A DNA stretch of 64,000 nt from Pedococcus_A sp963730585 (GTDB taxonomy: Bacteria > Actinomycetota > Actinomycetes > Actinomycetales > Dermatophilaceae), in assembly GCA_963730585.1 (NCBI GenBank), contig CAVSSL010000011.1, forward strand, positions 186,001 through 250,000, read 5' to 3'. A program made the position numbers and the translations under genes. The notes under the pieces are model-generated. The model worked only from the letters and a program-made list of their open reading frames with translations, made no database searches and had not been told where the DNA came from. Numbering within the stretch: the first letter of the stretch is position 1; every line of letters starts with the position of its first letter. Positions 1 through 8,556 of the stretch are shown here, one piece after another.

Positions 1-185
1 CCGACCAAGCCGAGCACCTCTTCGACCGGTTTTCGCGCGGAGCCGACGACGGTCGGGGGTTCGGCCTCGGACTGGCACTGGTGCGCGACGTGGTCCAGCA
101 CCACGGCGGAAGCGTGGACCTGCACCCCCTTCCGAAGGGCACGCGCTTCACGGTTGTCCTGCCGTCCGAGTCGACCGGCGCCTGA
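1..185 (+). CDS. Sensor histidine kinase, C-terminal fragment
   Basis: The window opens inside a gene read in the third frame; about 60 codons remain before TGA at 183-185. The fragment holds the end of a GHKL ATPase domain: an F-box-like LFDRFSR near its start, then the G2 box GFGLGLALV and the usual run into a GG turn and a final beta strand (RFTVVLP). This is the ATP-lid end of a two-component sensor kinase, which phosphorylates a partner response regulator. The sensor and dimerisation parts and the partner lie outside the window, so the signal is unknown. Confidence 0.85.
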   Translation, partial: DQAEHLFDRFSRGADDGRGFGLGLALVRDVVQHHGGSVDLHPLPKGTRFTVVLPSESTGA

Positions 186-289
186 GCCGACCGGCGGCTG
201 AGCCGACCGGCGGCTGAGGGCACGCCGGGCGTGTGCCACGGTAGGCGCCGGCACGGTAGGCACCGAACTGCGACACAGGAGCGACAGCG

Positions 290-1060
290 ATGGCGTACTT
301 CGAGCGGGTTGGCCCCTCCACCTTCAAGGCCACCAGGCACGTGAGCGGCGCCTGGAACCCGGACGAGCAGCACATCGCGCCCGCGCTCGGGCTGCTGGCG
401 CACGTCGTGGAGCTCGACCGAGACGCCCGTCGTGACGACTGCCTCGTGGTGGCGCGGCTGTCCTACGACATCCTCGGCACGGTCCCGGTCGACGTCGTCG
501 ACACCGACGTGCGGGTGCTCCGACCCGGGCGGACCATCGAGCTCGTCGAGGCGACGTTGGGCCACGGTGGGCGCGACGCCGTGTGCCTGCGGGCCTGGCT
601 GATGCGGCCCGGTGCGACCGCACACCTGCGCGCCACGTCACTGCCGACGATCGCCCCACCGGAGTCGATGCCGGTGTGGGACCCGTCGAGCTTGTGGCCC
701 GGCGGCTTCATCGAGTCCGCGGAGGTGCGCCGGGCACAGGTCGAGCCCGGGCGCGCGTCGTTCTGGGTGCGCACCCGGCTGCCGCTGGTCCTCGACGAGG
801 AGGTGAGCCCGGTCGCCAGTGCAGCCGGCCTGTTCGACATCGCCAACGGCATGACCGTCCGGGCCGACCCGCGGGACGTCGCCTTCCCGAACATCGACCT
901 GACAGCGCACCTCTTCGCCGAGCCGCGGGGGGAGTGGGTCGGGTTCGACACGACGGTGTCGTTCGGCTCGGACGGCCTCGGTCTGACGAGCAGCGTCCTC
1001 CACGACACCGAAGGACCGATCGGCACGTTGTCGCAGATGCTCACCGTGCGCCCCCAGTGA
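290..1060 (+). CDS. Thioesterase family protein (TesB-like double hotdog)
   Basis: 256 aa, ATG start preceded by a weak purine run (AGGAGCGACAGCG). Length and pattern fit the actinobacterial acyl-CoA thioesterase-like family with two fused hotdog domains: an N-terminal half with GAWNPDEQH and a strand-rich stretch around residues 55-100 (YDILGTVPVDV, VRVLRPGRTIE), and a second half after about residue 150 ending in GLTSSVLHDTEGPIG. Members hydrolyse or bind acyl-CoA in the cytosol; the substrate cannot be told from sequence. It stands alone between the kinase and the exported protein. Function is from family resemblance only. Confidence 0.75.
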   Translation: MAYFERVGPSTFKATRHVSGAWNPDEQHIAPALGLLAHVVELDRDARRDDCLVVARLSYDILGTVPVDVVDTDVRVLRPGRTIELVEATLGHGGRDAVCLRAWLMRPGATAHLRATSLPTIAPPESMPVWDPSSLWPGGFIESAEVRRAQVEPGRASFWVRTRLPLVLDEEVSPVASAAGLFDIANGMTVRADPRDVAFPNIDLTAHLFAEPRGEWVGFDTTVSFGSDGLGLTSSVLHDTEGPIGTLSQMLTVRPQ

Positions 1061-1337
1061 GGTGGCTCCTGGCGGCACTGACCGGCCCCTCCGCCACCTG
1101 ACGTAGTCCTTGTGCATGGCGGGGGGCCGGGAAAATGGGCCGAACGGGCGGTATCAGGGGGAGGCCGGAACGTGTGCCCCGTGACTGGGTTGAACTGGTC
1201 CCCGGGTGGGGATCCTGCTGGTGGGGACTCCGTGGATGACCGCCTGGAGGATCCATCGACCACGAAAGAGAACCAGACGAAACAGTACGCGTGCACCGGC
1301 GGTGAGAGCCGTTGGTGAAGTAGGGGAGGAACGAACA
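1061..1337. other. Intergenic region before the exported protein gene
   Basis: No convincing coding sequence on either strand. It must hold the promoter of the exported-protein gene at 1338. I see no clear hairpin, repeat or tRNA here. Confidence 0.4.
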
Positions 1338-1796
1338 ATGAACAACGCACTGCGCCGGGGACTCATCCCGGCTGTCGCCGCATCAGCACTGGCCCTGGGA
1401 GTTGGTCTGCCGAGTGCCGCCGCCTCGGGTATGCGGGCGCACCAGGCGCCGCTCACCCAGACCAACCGGTGGTGTGACGCAACGGTCATCGGGGAGACCC
1501 AGACTCGGGGCTTCGGCTTCGTCAACCTCATCAGGCCTGCATCGGGCAAGCTCGTGGCGGCGGTCGTGCTCAAGGGAGCATCCCCGAACACCACGTACGA
1601 CATCAGGCTGATCCAAGTCGTCCCCGGCGACACGGACTGCCACACCATCGACGGAACGCTGACGACCGACGCTGACGGTAACGGCAGCGCCAACGTGCAG
1701 CAGAAGATCCTGCCGGGTGCGACCAAGGCATGGGTCGACCTCAACAACCAGGCCGACTACGCGCAGTTCTACGACACCGCTGCTCTGTCGTTCTGA
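1338..1796 (+). CDS. Small exported protein of unknown function
   Basis: 152 aa. The ATG at 1338 is chosen because GGGGAGG lies 8 nt upstream and because it yields a normal Sec signal peptide: NNALRRG, a hydrophobic core (IPAVAASALALGVGL) and a likely Ala-x-Ala cleavage after SAAA near residue 30. A longer in-frame reading from 1206 would bury this signal. The mature part has two Cys (in RWCDAT and DTDCHT), perhaps a disulfide, and reads like a beta-sandwich (TRGFGFVNLIRP, KLVAAVVLKGASPNTTYDIRLIQV). No function is recognised. Confidence 0.7.
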   Translation: MNNALRRGLIPAVAASALALGVGLPSAAASGMRAHQAPLTQTNRWCDATVIGETQTRGFGFVNLIRPASGKLVAAVVLKGASPNTTYDIRLIQVVPGDTDCHTIDGTLTTDADGNGSANVQQKILPGATKAWVDLNNQADYAQFYDTAALSF

Positions 1797-1859
1797 CGGC
1801 CAGGTGGCCGGCTGGCTCGACAAGCGGACGCAGTCCCCGGGCGCTGTCCCCGGGCGGTG

Positions 1860-1970
1860 TCACTCGAGGAAGCCGGCCACCTCGGCCATGCGCTCGGGCA
1901 CGAGGGTGAACCAGGCCCACGTCCCGCGCCTCTCGCGCGTGAGCAGGCCTGCGTCGGCGCCGACACCGCA
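1860..1970 (-). pseudogene. ArsR-family regulator, C-terminal remnant
   Basis: About 37 codons before a TGA at 1860-1862 read AGLLTRERRGTWAWFTLVP and then ERMAEVAGFLE, which is the winged-helix end of an ArsR/SmtB regulator (compare AGLATSEKRGTWVYYRAVP in the intact arsR at 3118-3480). No start codon or recognition helix is found upstream. It lies just downstream of the ArsO-like gene on the same strand, so it looks like a decayed second arsR copy. I infer a former duplication or an older version of the cluster. Confidence 0.55.
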
Positions 1971-2035
1971 CTGCGACCCTCCGGGAGCTCGACGTGCCCG
2001 TGCGCGCCTGAGCCGCCCGACCTCCAGGCGAGGCC

Positions 2036-3121
2036 TCAGCGCAGGGCGGCGGTGATCTCGGCGACAGCCTCGCGCGCCGTGCGGCCCACTCCGATGAGGG
2101 TTGCCGAGCCGGGGCCGGTCCAGTCTCCGTAGCCCACGAGGTGCAGACGCGGATCCGCCTCTGTCCGGGTGCCCCTCGTCGGGATCTGCCCGTGCTCGCC
2201 GCGCAGGCCCAGGGGGCTCAGGTGGGCGAGGTCCGGTCGGAAGCCGGTGCACCACAGCACCACGTCGGCCGGCTGCTCGACGCCCGTGTCCCAGGCGACG
2301 CCGGTCGAGGTGAGCCGGTCGAACATCGGCCGGGCGACCAGCGCCCCTCGGTCGCGCGCTGCCCTGACCGGGGGCACCATCACGACGTCGCCCAGCGAGG
2401 CGACGCCACCGGGGTCGGACAGCCCGGCGTCGAGGGCCTTGCGCCGCGCCGTGGCGACGGCGAAGAGGTGGCGCCCGTCGACGTCGTCCGGCAGGAACCT
2501 CGGCGGCCGCACGGTGACCCACGTGGTCTCGGCCACCTCCGAGAGCTCGGCCAGGAGCTGGGCCCCGGTGTTGCCTCCTCCGACGACCACCACCCGCCGG
2601 TCCTCGAAGCCCTGCGGGCCCCGGTATGCCGCGCTGTGCAGCTGGCGGCCCCGGAACCGTCCCATCCCGGGGTAGTGGGGGACGAAGGGGCGCCCCCAGG
2701 TGCCCGTGGCGCTCACGACCGCGCGTGCCGCCCACTCACCCGCGGTCGTGCGCAGCACGAGGCGGCCGTGCGGATCGGCGTCGGCGCGGCATACCTCGAG
2801 GACCCGGGTGCCGTGGTGCACCGGGACCTCGTAGCGCCGCTCGTAGCGGGTCAGGTAGTCGACCACGTGGGTGGCCGGCGGGAAGCCTCCCCGCGTCGAC
2901 GCGGGCATGAGCCAGCCGGGGAGCGAGCTGTACTCGGCCGGGGAGAACAGCCTCATCGACGGCCACAGGTGCTGCCATGCGCCGCCGGGACGGTCGTTCG
3001 CGTCGAGGACGACGTAGCCGCTGCCGGGACCGAACCCCGCCCGGCGAAGGTAGTAGGCCACCGCGAGTCCGGCCTGCCCTGCGCCGATGACGGCGACGTC
3101 GACCGGGGCGGGCTGGGTCAC
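2036..3121 (-). CDS. ArsO-like flavin-dependent monooxygenase
   Basis: 361 aa FAD/NAD(P)H two-dinucleotide-binding protein. The FAD Rossmann motif GAGQAG is at residues 13-18, and a second nucleotide-binding motif VVVGGGNTG lies mid-protein. PGGAWQHLWPSMRLFSP near residue 50 is typical of the ArsO / putative flavoprotein monooxygenase group of arsenic clusters. The start is the GTG at 3121-3119, overlapping the arsR stop as GTGA, so the two genes are translationally coupled. ArsO-type proteins are found in arsenic operons but their reaction is not firmly established. Cytosolic; no signal peptide. Confidence 0.75.
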   Translation of the reverse strand: MTQPAPVDVAVIGAGQAGLAVAYYLRRAGFGPGSGYVVLDANDRPGGAWQHLWPSMRLFSPAEYSSLPGWLMPASTRGGFPPATHVVDYLTRYERRYEVPVHHGTRVLEVCRADADPHGRLVLRTTAGEWAARAVVSATGTWGRPFVPHYPGMGRFRGRQLHSAAYRGPQGFEDRRVVVVGGGNTGAQLLAELSEVAETTWVTVRPPRFLPDDVDGRHLFAVATARRKALDAGLSDPGGVASLGDVVMVPPVRAARDRGALVARPMFDRLTSTGVAWDTGVEQPADVVLWCTGFRPDLAHLSPLGLRGEHGQIPTRGTRTEADPRLHLVGYGDWTGPGSATLIGVGRTAREAVAEITAALR

Positions 3122-3480
3122 CGGCCGATGGAGAGGGCGTCCACGACGGCCGCGAGTCGACCGGGCACGGCGCGGTAGTAGACCCAGGTGCCACGCTTCT
3201 CGCTGGTGGCCAGCCCCGCCTCCCTGAGGATCTTGAGGTGGTGGCTGGCGGTCGCGGCGCTCTTGCCGATCTCGTCGGAGATGTCGCAGGCACAGACCTC
3301 GTCGGCGTTGAGCAGCATCGCCAAGATCTTCACCCGGGCCGGGTCGGCCAGCGCCTTGAACATGTCGGCGAGGGCCTGGGCGTTCTCGTCGGCCACCGAG
3401 GCGCGGGTCGGCGTGCAGCACGCCGTCAGCACCGTGAGCTCTGCGTGCGATGCCCCAGCGGGGGAGGTTGTCGTGGCCAC
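3118..3480 (-). CDS. arsR: ArsR/SmtB-family metalloregulator
   Basis: 120 aa winged-helix repressor. The helix-turn-helix is GKSAATASHHLKILREAGL (72-90) and the wing follows (SEKRGTWVYYR). Metal-binding candidates are the EVCACD pair Cys63/Cys65, equivalent to the ELCVCD As(III)/Sb(III) site of classical ArsR, plus an extra Cys21-Cys22 pair near the N terminus. GTG start; TAGGCT lies 6 nt upstream with no Shine-Dalgarno, so the mRNA is probably leaderless. It likely represses both its own operon and the divergent flavoprotein gene through TTCGAA sites in the shared intergenic region. Confidence 0.9.
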   Translation of the reverse strand: MATTTSPAGASHAELTVLTACCTPTRASVADENAQALADMFKALADPARVKILAMLLNADEVCACDISDEIGKSAATASHHLKILREAGLATSEKRGTWVYYRAVPGRLAAVVDALSIGR

Positions 3481-3510
3481 GGCAGGAGCCTACCTTCGTC
3501 GAGGAGATGT

Positions 3511-3573
3511 TTCGAAAAACTTCGAAGAAATACTTTCACGACTGTCGAAGTTCTGCTTTGATGAACGTCGAAT
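3511..3573. promoter_or_regulatory. Predicted ArsR operator region
   Basis: Between the divergent arsR and flavoprotein genes there is TTCGAA-N4-TTCGAA at 3511-3526, followed by further TCGAA half-sites near 3545 and 3569. This A+T-rich patch stands out from its surroundings. Dyads of this kind between arsR and its target are typical operators; binding is inferred. Confidence 0.5.
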
Positions 3574-3636
3574 CAGTTGTGGATGTTCCGGGGCGGGCAC
3601 CAGCCGCCGCCGGACCCGTCGTCGAAGGAGACCCGC

Positions 3637-5238
3637 ATGGCCCCCACACCCACCGCCCCGTCCCTCGGTTTCGCGATGTCCGCGGCGGACGAGGGTGACC
3701 TGCCGGTCGTCGTCATCGGCGCCGGTCCCGTCGGCCTCGCGGCCGCCGCGCACCTCGCCGAACGGGGGCTCCCGACCCTCGTGCTCGAGGCCGGCGACCG
3801 CGTCGGTGCGGCGATGCGGGAGTGGGGCCACATCCGCACCTTCACCCCGTGGCAGTACATCGTCGACGCCACCGCAGAGACGCTCCTCGCATCGGCCGGC
3901 TGGGTCCGTCCCGCTGGACGGCAGTCCCCGACGGGTGCCGAGATCGCCGAGCAGTACCTCGTGCCGCTCGCCGCGGCGCTGGGCGACGTGGTGCGCACCG
4001 GCGCCCGCGTGCTGGCCGTCTCCCGTCAGGGCCTGGACCGCTCGCGCACCGTCGGCCGCGCCGACCGTCCGTTCGTGGTGCGGGTCGCCCACGCGGACGG
4101 TTCTGTCGAGGACGTCACCGCCCGCGCGGTCATCGACGCCTCCGGCACCTGGCACCAGCACAACCCGCTGGGTGCGTCCGGCCTGCCGGCGCTGGGCGAG
4201 GAGCAGGCCCGCGCGGCCGGGTTCCTGGTCGGCCCGCTCCCGGACGTCCTCGGCGCGGACCGGGCGCGGTTCGCCGGCCGCTCCACGCTGGTGGTGGGCA
4301 TGGGGCACTCGGCGGCCAACACCCTGGTCGCACTGGCCCAGCTGGCTCGCGAGGTGCCCGGCACGCGCATCGTGTGGGCCATCCGCGGCGCCAGCGCACG
4401 CCGGGTCTTCGGCGGCGGTTCGGCCGACCAGCTCGCGGACCGCGGCCGGCTCGGGTCGGACCTGCAGGACCTGGTCGCGTCCGGCGCCCTCGAGTACGTG
4501 ACCGGCTTCTCGACCCGTGAGCTCCGCGTCGACGCGACGGCCGGCACGGTGGCAGTGGTCGGCGACACCGCCGAGGGGGAGAAGGTCCTCGACGGACTGC
4601 ACAACGTCGCCGCCGCGACCGGGTTCCGCCCCGACCTGGCCGTGCTCTCCGAGCTGCAGCTCGACCTCGACCCGGGCCTGCAGTCCCCGCGGGTCCTCGG
4701 CCCGCTCATCACGCCCGAGCAGCACAGCTGCGGCACGGTCGCTCCGCACGGCTGGCGCGAGCTGGCCCACGAGAGCGAGCCCGGCTTCTTCGTCGTCGGC
4801 ATGAAGTCCTACGGGCGCGCGCCGACGTTCCTCATCACCACCGGCAACGAGCAGGTGCGCTCCATCGCAGCCCACCTGGCGGGCGACGATGCTGCGGCCG
4901 ACGAGGTCCAGCTGGTGCTGCCCGAGACCGGGGTGTGCTCAGCGACGAATGCCCTGTCCGACGAGCAGGTCGCCGCCGGCGTCCAGGCGCTCGACGGCTG
5001 CTGCGGCGCCGAGGAGCTCATCGAGACGGCCAAGGCGGACCCGCAGGCGGCGCTGGCGCGGGTCACGTCGGACCCCGAGCTCGTGGCGTCCCTCAAGCGG
5101 CTCGGCTTCGCCACCGGCGTCCCGAACGGTCGCGCCGGTGATGCCGACGCCGCGTCGGAGGATGAGCAGCGCCGCGCCGCGACCTCGCTGCCGCTGGCCG
5201 ACGTCACCGCCGGGTCCTCCGGCGGCTGCTGCGGGTGA
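3637..5238 (+). CDS. FAD-dependent oxidoreductase with Cys-rich C-terminal tail (arsenic cluster)
   Basis: 533 aa. Start at the ATG at 3637 with GAAGGAG 6 nt upstream; an earlier in-frame ATG at 3577 lacks such a site. The FAD motif GAGPVG is at 28-33 and an NAD(P)-type motif VVGMGHSAAN lies near residue 225, so the core is a flavoprotein monooxygenase or disulfide-reductase-like enzyme. After about residue 430 comes an added domain with Cys pairs CC455-456 and a terminal GGCCG (Cys531-532). Vicinal Cys pairs are classic As(III) ligands, so it probably binds, oxidises or hands over a thiophilic toxicant. It overlaps the MFS gene by GTGA, suggesting reaction coupled to export. The substrate is unproven. 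Confidence 0.7.
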   Translation: MAPTPTAPSLGFAMSAADEGDLPVVVIGAGPVGLAAAAHLAERGLPTLVLEAGDRVGAAMREWGHIRTFTPWQYIVDATAETLLASAGWVRPAGRQSPTGAEIAEQYLVPLAAALGDVVRTGARVLAVSRQGLDRSRTVGRADRPFVVRVAHADGSVEDVTARAVIDASGTWHQHNPLGASGLPALGEEQARAAGFLVGPLPDVLGADRARFAGRSTLVVGMGHSAANTLVALAQLAREVPGTRIVWAIRGASARRVFGGGSADQLADRGRLGSDLQDLVASGALEYVTGFSTRELRVDATAGTVAVVGDTAEGEKVLDGLHNVAAATGFRPDLAVLSELQLDLDPGLQSPRVLGPLITPEQHSCGTVAPHGWRELAHESEPGFFVVGMKSYGRAPTFLITTGNEQVRSIAAHLAGDDAAADEVQLVLPETGVCSATNALSDEQVAAGVQALDGCCGAEELIETAKADPQAALARVTSDPELVASLKRLGFATGVPNGRAGDADAASEDEQRRAATSLPLADVTAGSSGGCCG

Positions 5239-6561
5239 CCGAGCCCGCCCCCACGCTCGCCCCCGCTCGGGCAGTTCCCCGAGCGGGGGCGCGACGGCGT
5301 CTGCCGCGTGCGCCGTTCTACGGGTGGCGCATCGTCGCCGTCCTCGCCGTCACGGAGACCATCAGCTGGGGCGTGCTCTACTACGCCTTCTCGGTGTTCC
5401 AGGTCCCGATGGGCGCCGAGCTCGAGCTCACGTCCGCACAGCTGTCCGGGGCCTTCTCCCTCGCGGTGCTGCTCACCGGGGTCGCGGCCGTGCCGGTCGG
5501 TCGGTGGCTCGACGTCCGCGGGCCCCGGGGCCTGATGACCGCCGGCTCCGCGATGTGCGCCCTCCTCGTGGTGGCCTGGTCGCAGGTCCAGACGGCAGCC
5601 GGCCTCTACCTCGTCATGGCCGGCATCGGCCTCGCGCGCGCCGCCGTGCTCTACGACCCGGCCTTCGCGGTCATCGTCCGGTGGTTCCACACGCGTCGCT
5701 CAGGTGCCCTGCTGGCCGTGACCGTCGTGGCAGGGTTCGCCTCCACCGTGGCGCTGCCCTCGTCGAACGCGCTGATCGAGGCGATGGGCTGGCGTCGGGC
5801 ACTGCTCGTGCTCGCGGTCGTGCTGGCGCTCGGGACCGTCCTGCCGCACTGGCTGGTCCTGCGGCGGGACCCCTCCGACCTGGGTCTGTGTGCCGACGGG
5901 GCCGCTCAGCTGCCCGGACGTGCAGTCGGGGGTCACGTCAGAACCCGATCAGCAAGCCGGAGCCGGGCTGCGTCGGACGGCGGCCTGGGCGTCACGACAT
6001 GACGTGTTCCGTTGGTATGCCGTCGCTTTCGCTGCCCAGGCGAGCGCCGTCATCATCGTCGCGGTGCACCTCGTGCCCCTTCTGCGTGAGCACGGACACT
6101 CCGCCGCCTTCGCGGCCACCGCCACCGGCGCCCTGGGCGCGCTCTCGGTCACCGGTCGGCTGGTCCTGACCGGCGCGGTGCAGCGGGTGCCCCCTGCCGT
6201 GGCGACGGCCACCCTGTTCGGGGTCCAAGGGGCGGGAGTCCTCGTGCTGCTCGCGAGCGCCGACTCCGCCATTGGTGCGGTCGCGTTCGTGCTCCTGTTC
6301 GGCGTCGGGTTCGGGGCGGGGACCATCGCCCGCCCGGCCCTGCTGGCGCAGACGTTCGGCACCTCGCGGTACGCCACCCTTGCCGGGCTCATGGCCCTGG
6401 TGACGACCCTTGCGACCACCGTCGGCCCGCTCGCGGCAGGACTGGCGCGCACCACGACGGGGTCCTACGTCCCCGTCCTCGTCGTGGTCACGGCATTGTG
6501 CCTGCTCGGTGCCGGCGCACTGCTCCGCGCGCACGCGCTCGCCTCGGACGATGGCTGCTGA
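5235..6561 (+). pseudogene. MFS exporter, split by a single-base frameshift
   Basis: The GTG at 5235 overlaps the flavoprotein stop (GTGA). The first frame runs 5235-6002 and encodes six transmembrane helices with an MFS motif A-like VGRWLDVRGPRG. The second half, six more helices (WYAVAFAAQASAVIIVAVHL to LLGAGALLRAHAL), lies in the next frame and ends at 6561. The shift falls in the central loop between about 5895 and 5975, near a run of five G at 5929-5933, and equals one extra base. A GTG at 5890 could in principle start the second half. As a whole it is a 12-helix exporter, by context for an arsenical product. Confidence 0.65.
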
Positions 6562-6587
6562 CCGTCCGCCGGGGTCATCATGGCCGT

Positions 6588-7169
6588 GTGGAGAACGGGC
6601 GCGTCGAGCGAGGCGGGGGAGGGCGTCGGGCCCTCATCGCGACCGAGCTCGAGCGGTGCCGGGCAGACCTCCACTGGCTCCTCGGCGAGGCCACCTCGCG
6701 CGAGCTGGTTGGTGGCAGCGTCGGCACCAGATGGACCAACGAGCAGCTGCTGTTCCACATGGTCTTCGGCTTCGTGGTCGTCAGGACGCTGCTGCCGCTG
6801 GTCCACCTGGTCTCACGGCTGCCGTCGCCGGTCGGTCGCGGGTTCGCGCGAACCCTTGATGCGCTCCACCGGCCGTTCCACGTCGTGAACTACCTCGGGT
6901 CCTGCGCGGCGGCCTTGGTGTTCGACAGGAACCGGATGGGTCGGCTGTGCGACCTGACCATCGGCTCCCTGCGCCGCAGCCTGGACGCCCGGTCCGACGA
7001 GGAGCTGGACCGGGGCATGCCCTTCCCCACGCGGTGGGACCCCTACTTCGACGCCTTCATGACCGTCGAACAGGTCTACGCCTACCCGGTGCTGCACTAC
7101 GCCCACCACCGGGCGCAGCTGGCGCTGGTCGCGTCCCGGGAGACGCGGCCGTGGCCTCCTCCACGGTGA
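6588..7169 (+). CDS. DinB-like four-helix protein
   Basis: 193 aa counting from the GTG at 6588, the first start after the MFS stop that keeps the conserved region; no good ribosome site is visible. It reads as a DinB/YfiT-type four-helix bundle: an N-terminal helix with ELERCRADLHWLLGEAT, then RWTNEQLLFHMVFGF, and a C-terminal LHYAHHRAQLAL, where the His residues would complete the usual three-His metal site. Many members are metal-dependent thiol transferases using mycothiol in actinobacteria. The substrate is unknown. A start upstream of 6588 would overlap the transporter. Confidence 0.65.
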   Translation: MENGRVERGGGGRRALIATELERCRADLHWLLGEATSRELVGGSVGTRWTNEQLLFHMVFGFVVVRTLLPLVHLVSRLPSPVGRGFARTLDALHRPFHVVNYLGSCAAALVFDRNRMGRLCDLTIGSLRRSLDARSDEELDRGMPFPTRWDPYFDAFMTVEQVYAYPVLHYAHHRAQLALVASRETRPWPPPR

Positions 7170-7212
7170 CCTCCGTGTCACAGTGGGATGCACCGCGTGG
7201 GAGGTGACCGAA

Positions 7213-8556
7213 GTGCGACCCGAGACGAGATACGCCAAGTCGGCTGGGGGGTACGTCGCCTACCAGGTGTTCGGTGCCGGCGCTCGGGACCTCCTCTTCG
7301 TGACGAGCTGGGCGACCAACCTCGACGCCATGTGGGAGGACCCGTCGCTGGCTCAGTTCTTCCACCGGCTCACCCGGATCGGTCGCGTCATCTGCTTCGA
7401 CAAGAGGGGGAGTGGAGTCTCCGACCCGGTCCCTCTCGCCGCCTTGCCCACCCTCGAGGAGTGGATGGACGACGCCAGGGTCGTCATGGACGCCGTCGGC
7501 TCCGAGCAGGCCTTCGTGGTCGGGGACACCGAGGGCGGCCCCATGGCCCTGCTTCTGGCAGCGACCTATCCCGAGCGGGTGCGCGCCCTGGTGCTGCTCA
7601 ACACGTTTGCCCGGTGGCGGCGGGCCCTCGACTACCCGATCGGCATGCCGGACCCGACGTGGCACAAGCTCCTCTTCCTGTACGAGAAGTACTGGGGCCA
7701 GGACCCGGGCATGCTGGGCCTGACCGCCCCGAGCCTGGCGGGCGACGCCCGGTCGGAGGAGTGGTTCACGAGGTACCAACGGCTGTCGATGCCTCCGGGC
7801 GCGGCCTCGCAGATGTACCGGTGGGTCACGCAGCTCGACGTGCGCTCCGTCCTCCCCGCGATCTCCGCTCCGACGCTGGTGCTGCACCGGACGGAGAACC
7901 AGCACTACCGGCTCGCCTTCGGCCGCTACCTGTCCCAGCACATCCACGGCGCGCGGTTGGTGGAGCTGCCGGGTGCTGACTGCTACCCCTTCTACACGGA
8001 GGCGAGCGACGCCGTGCTCGACGAGGTCGAGGAGTTCCTGACCGGTGCCCGCCAGCAGCTGCCCACCGAACGTGAGCTGGCGACCGTGCTGTTCACCGAC
8101 ATCGTCGGCTCGACCGACCTGGCTGCCCAGCTCGGAGACACCCGGTGGCTGGAGCTGCGCTCGACGCACAACGAGGTCGTCCGCCGGCACCTGGCCGCGT
8201 TTCGCGGACGTGAGGTCACCACCACCGGGGACGGCTTTCTTGCCACGTTCGACGGCCCTGCCCGGGCCGTCCACTGTGCCGTCCAGGTTCGGGACTCGAT
8301 CCGCTCGCTGGGTCTGCAGATCCGAGCAGGTCTGCACACGGGAGAGATCGAGCGCGTCGACGGTGACATCGGTGGAATCGCCGTCCACCTCGCTGCCCGG
8401 ATCATGGCCGCCGCCGGGCCGAGCGAGGTCCTCGTCTCGGGCACGCTGACCGATCTGGTGGTGGGGTCGGGAATCGAGTTCGGCGACCGCGGGCTCCACG
8501 AGCTGAAGGGGATCCCCGGACGCTGGCACCTCTACTCGGTGGCCACGATGCCGTGA
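7213..8556 (+). CDS. Alpha/beta hydrolase fused to class III adenylate/guanylate cyclase domain
   Basis: 447 aa; GTG at 7213 with GGGAGGTGA about 8 nt upstream. Residues 1-280 are an alpha/beta hydrolase (CFDKRGSGVSDPV, then VVGDTEGGPMAL), and residues 285-447 a class III nucleotide cyclase (FTDIVGST from 294 with metal-binding Asp296, TTGDGFLATF, RAGLHTGEIE, GIAVHLAARI). This hydrolase-cyclase fusion is frequent in actinobacteria. The nucleophile elbow normally reads G-x-S-x-G; here residue 106 is Thr (G-D-T-E-G), so the hydrolase half may be a ligand sensor rather than an enzyme. Product cAMP is inferred. Monocistronic; no membrane segments. Confidence 0.85.
   Translation: MRPETRYAKSAGGYVAYQVFGAGARDLLFVTSWATNLDAMWEDPSLAQFFHRLTRIGRVICFDKRGSGVSDPVPLAALPTLEEWMDDARVVMDAVGSEQAFVVGDTEGGPMALLLAATYPERVRALVLLNTFARWRRALDYPIGMPDPTWHKLLFLYEKYWGQDPGMLGLTAPSLAGDARSEEWFTRYQRLSMPPGAASQMYRWVTQLDVRSVLPAISAPTLVLHRTENQHYRLAFGRYLSQHIHGARLVELPGADCYPFYTEASDAVLDEVEEFLTGARQQLPTERELATVLFTDIVGSTDLAAQLGDTRWLELRSTHNEVVRRHLAAFRGREVTTTGDGFLATFDGPARAVHCAVQVRDSIRSLGLQIRAGLHTGEIERVDGDIGGIAVHLAARIMAAAGPSEVLVSGTLTDLVVGSGIEFGDRGLHELKGIPGRWHLYSVATMP

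Noticed and set aside
2101..3178. Large plus-strand frames opposite the ArsO-like gene
   Set aside because: They lack domains and start contexts; the minus strand holds a complete flavoprotein and ArsR.
5890..6561. Naturally split MFS with two separately translated halves
   Set aside because: A GTG exists at 5890, but no ribosome site is visible and the shift matches six other one-base insertions, so an artefact is more likely.
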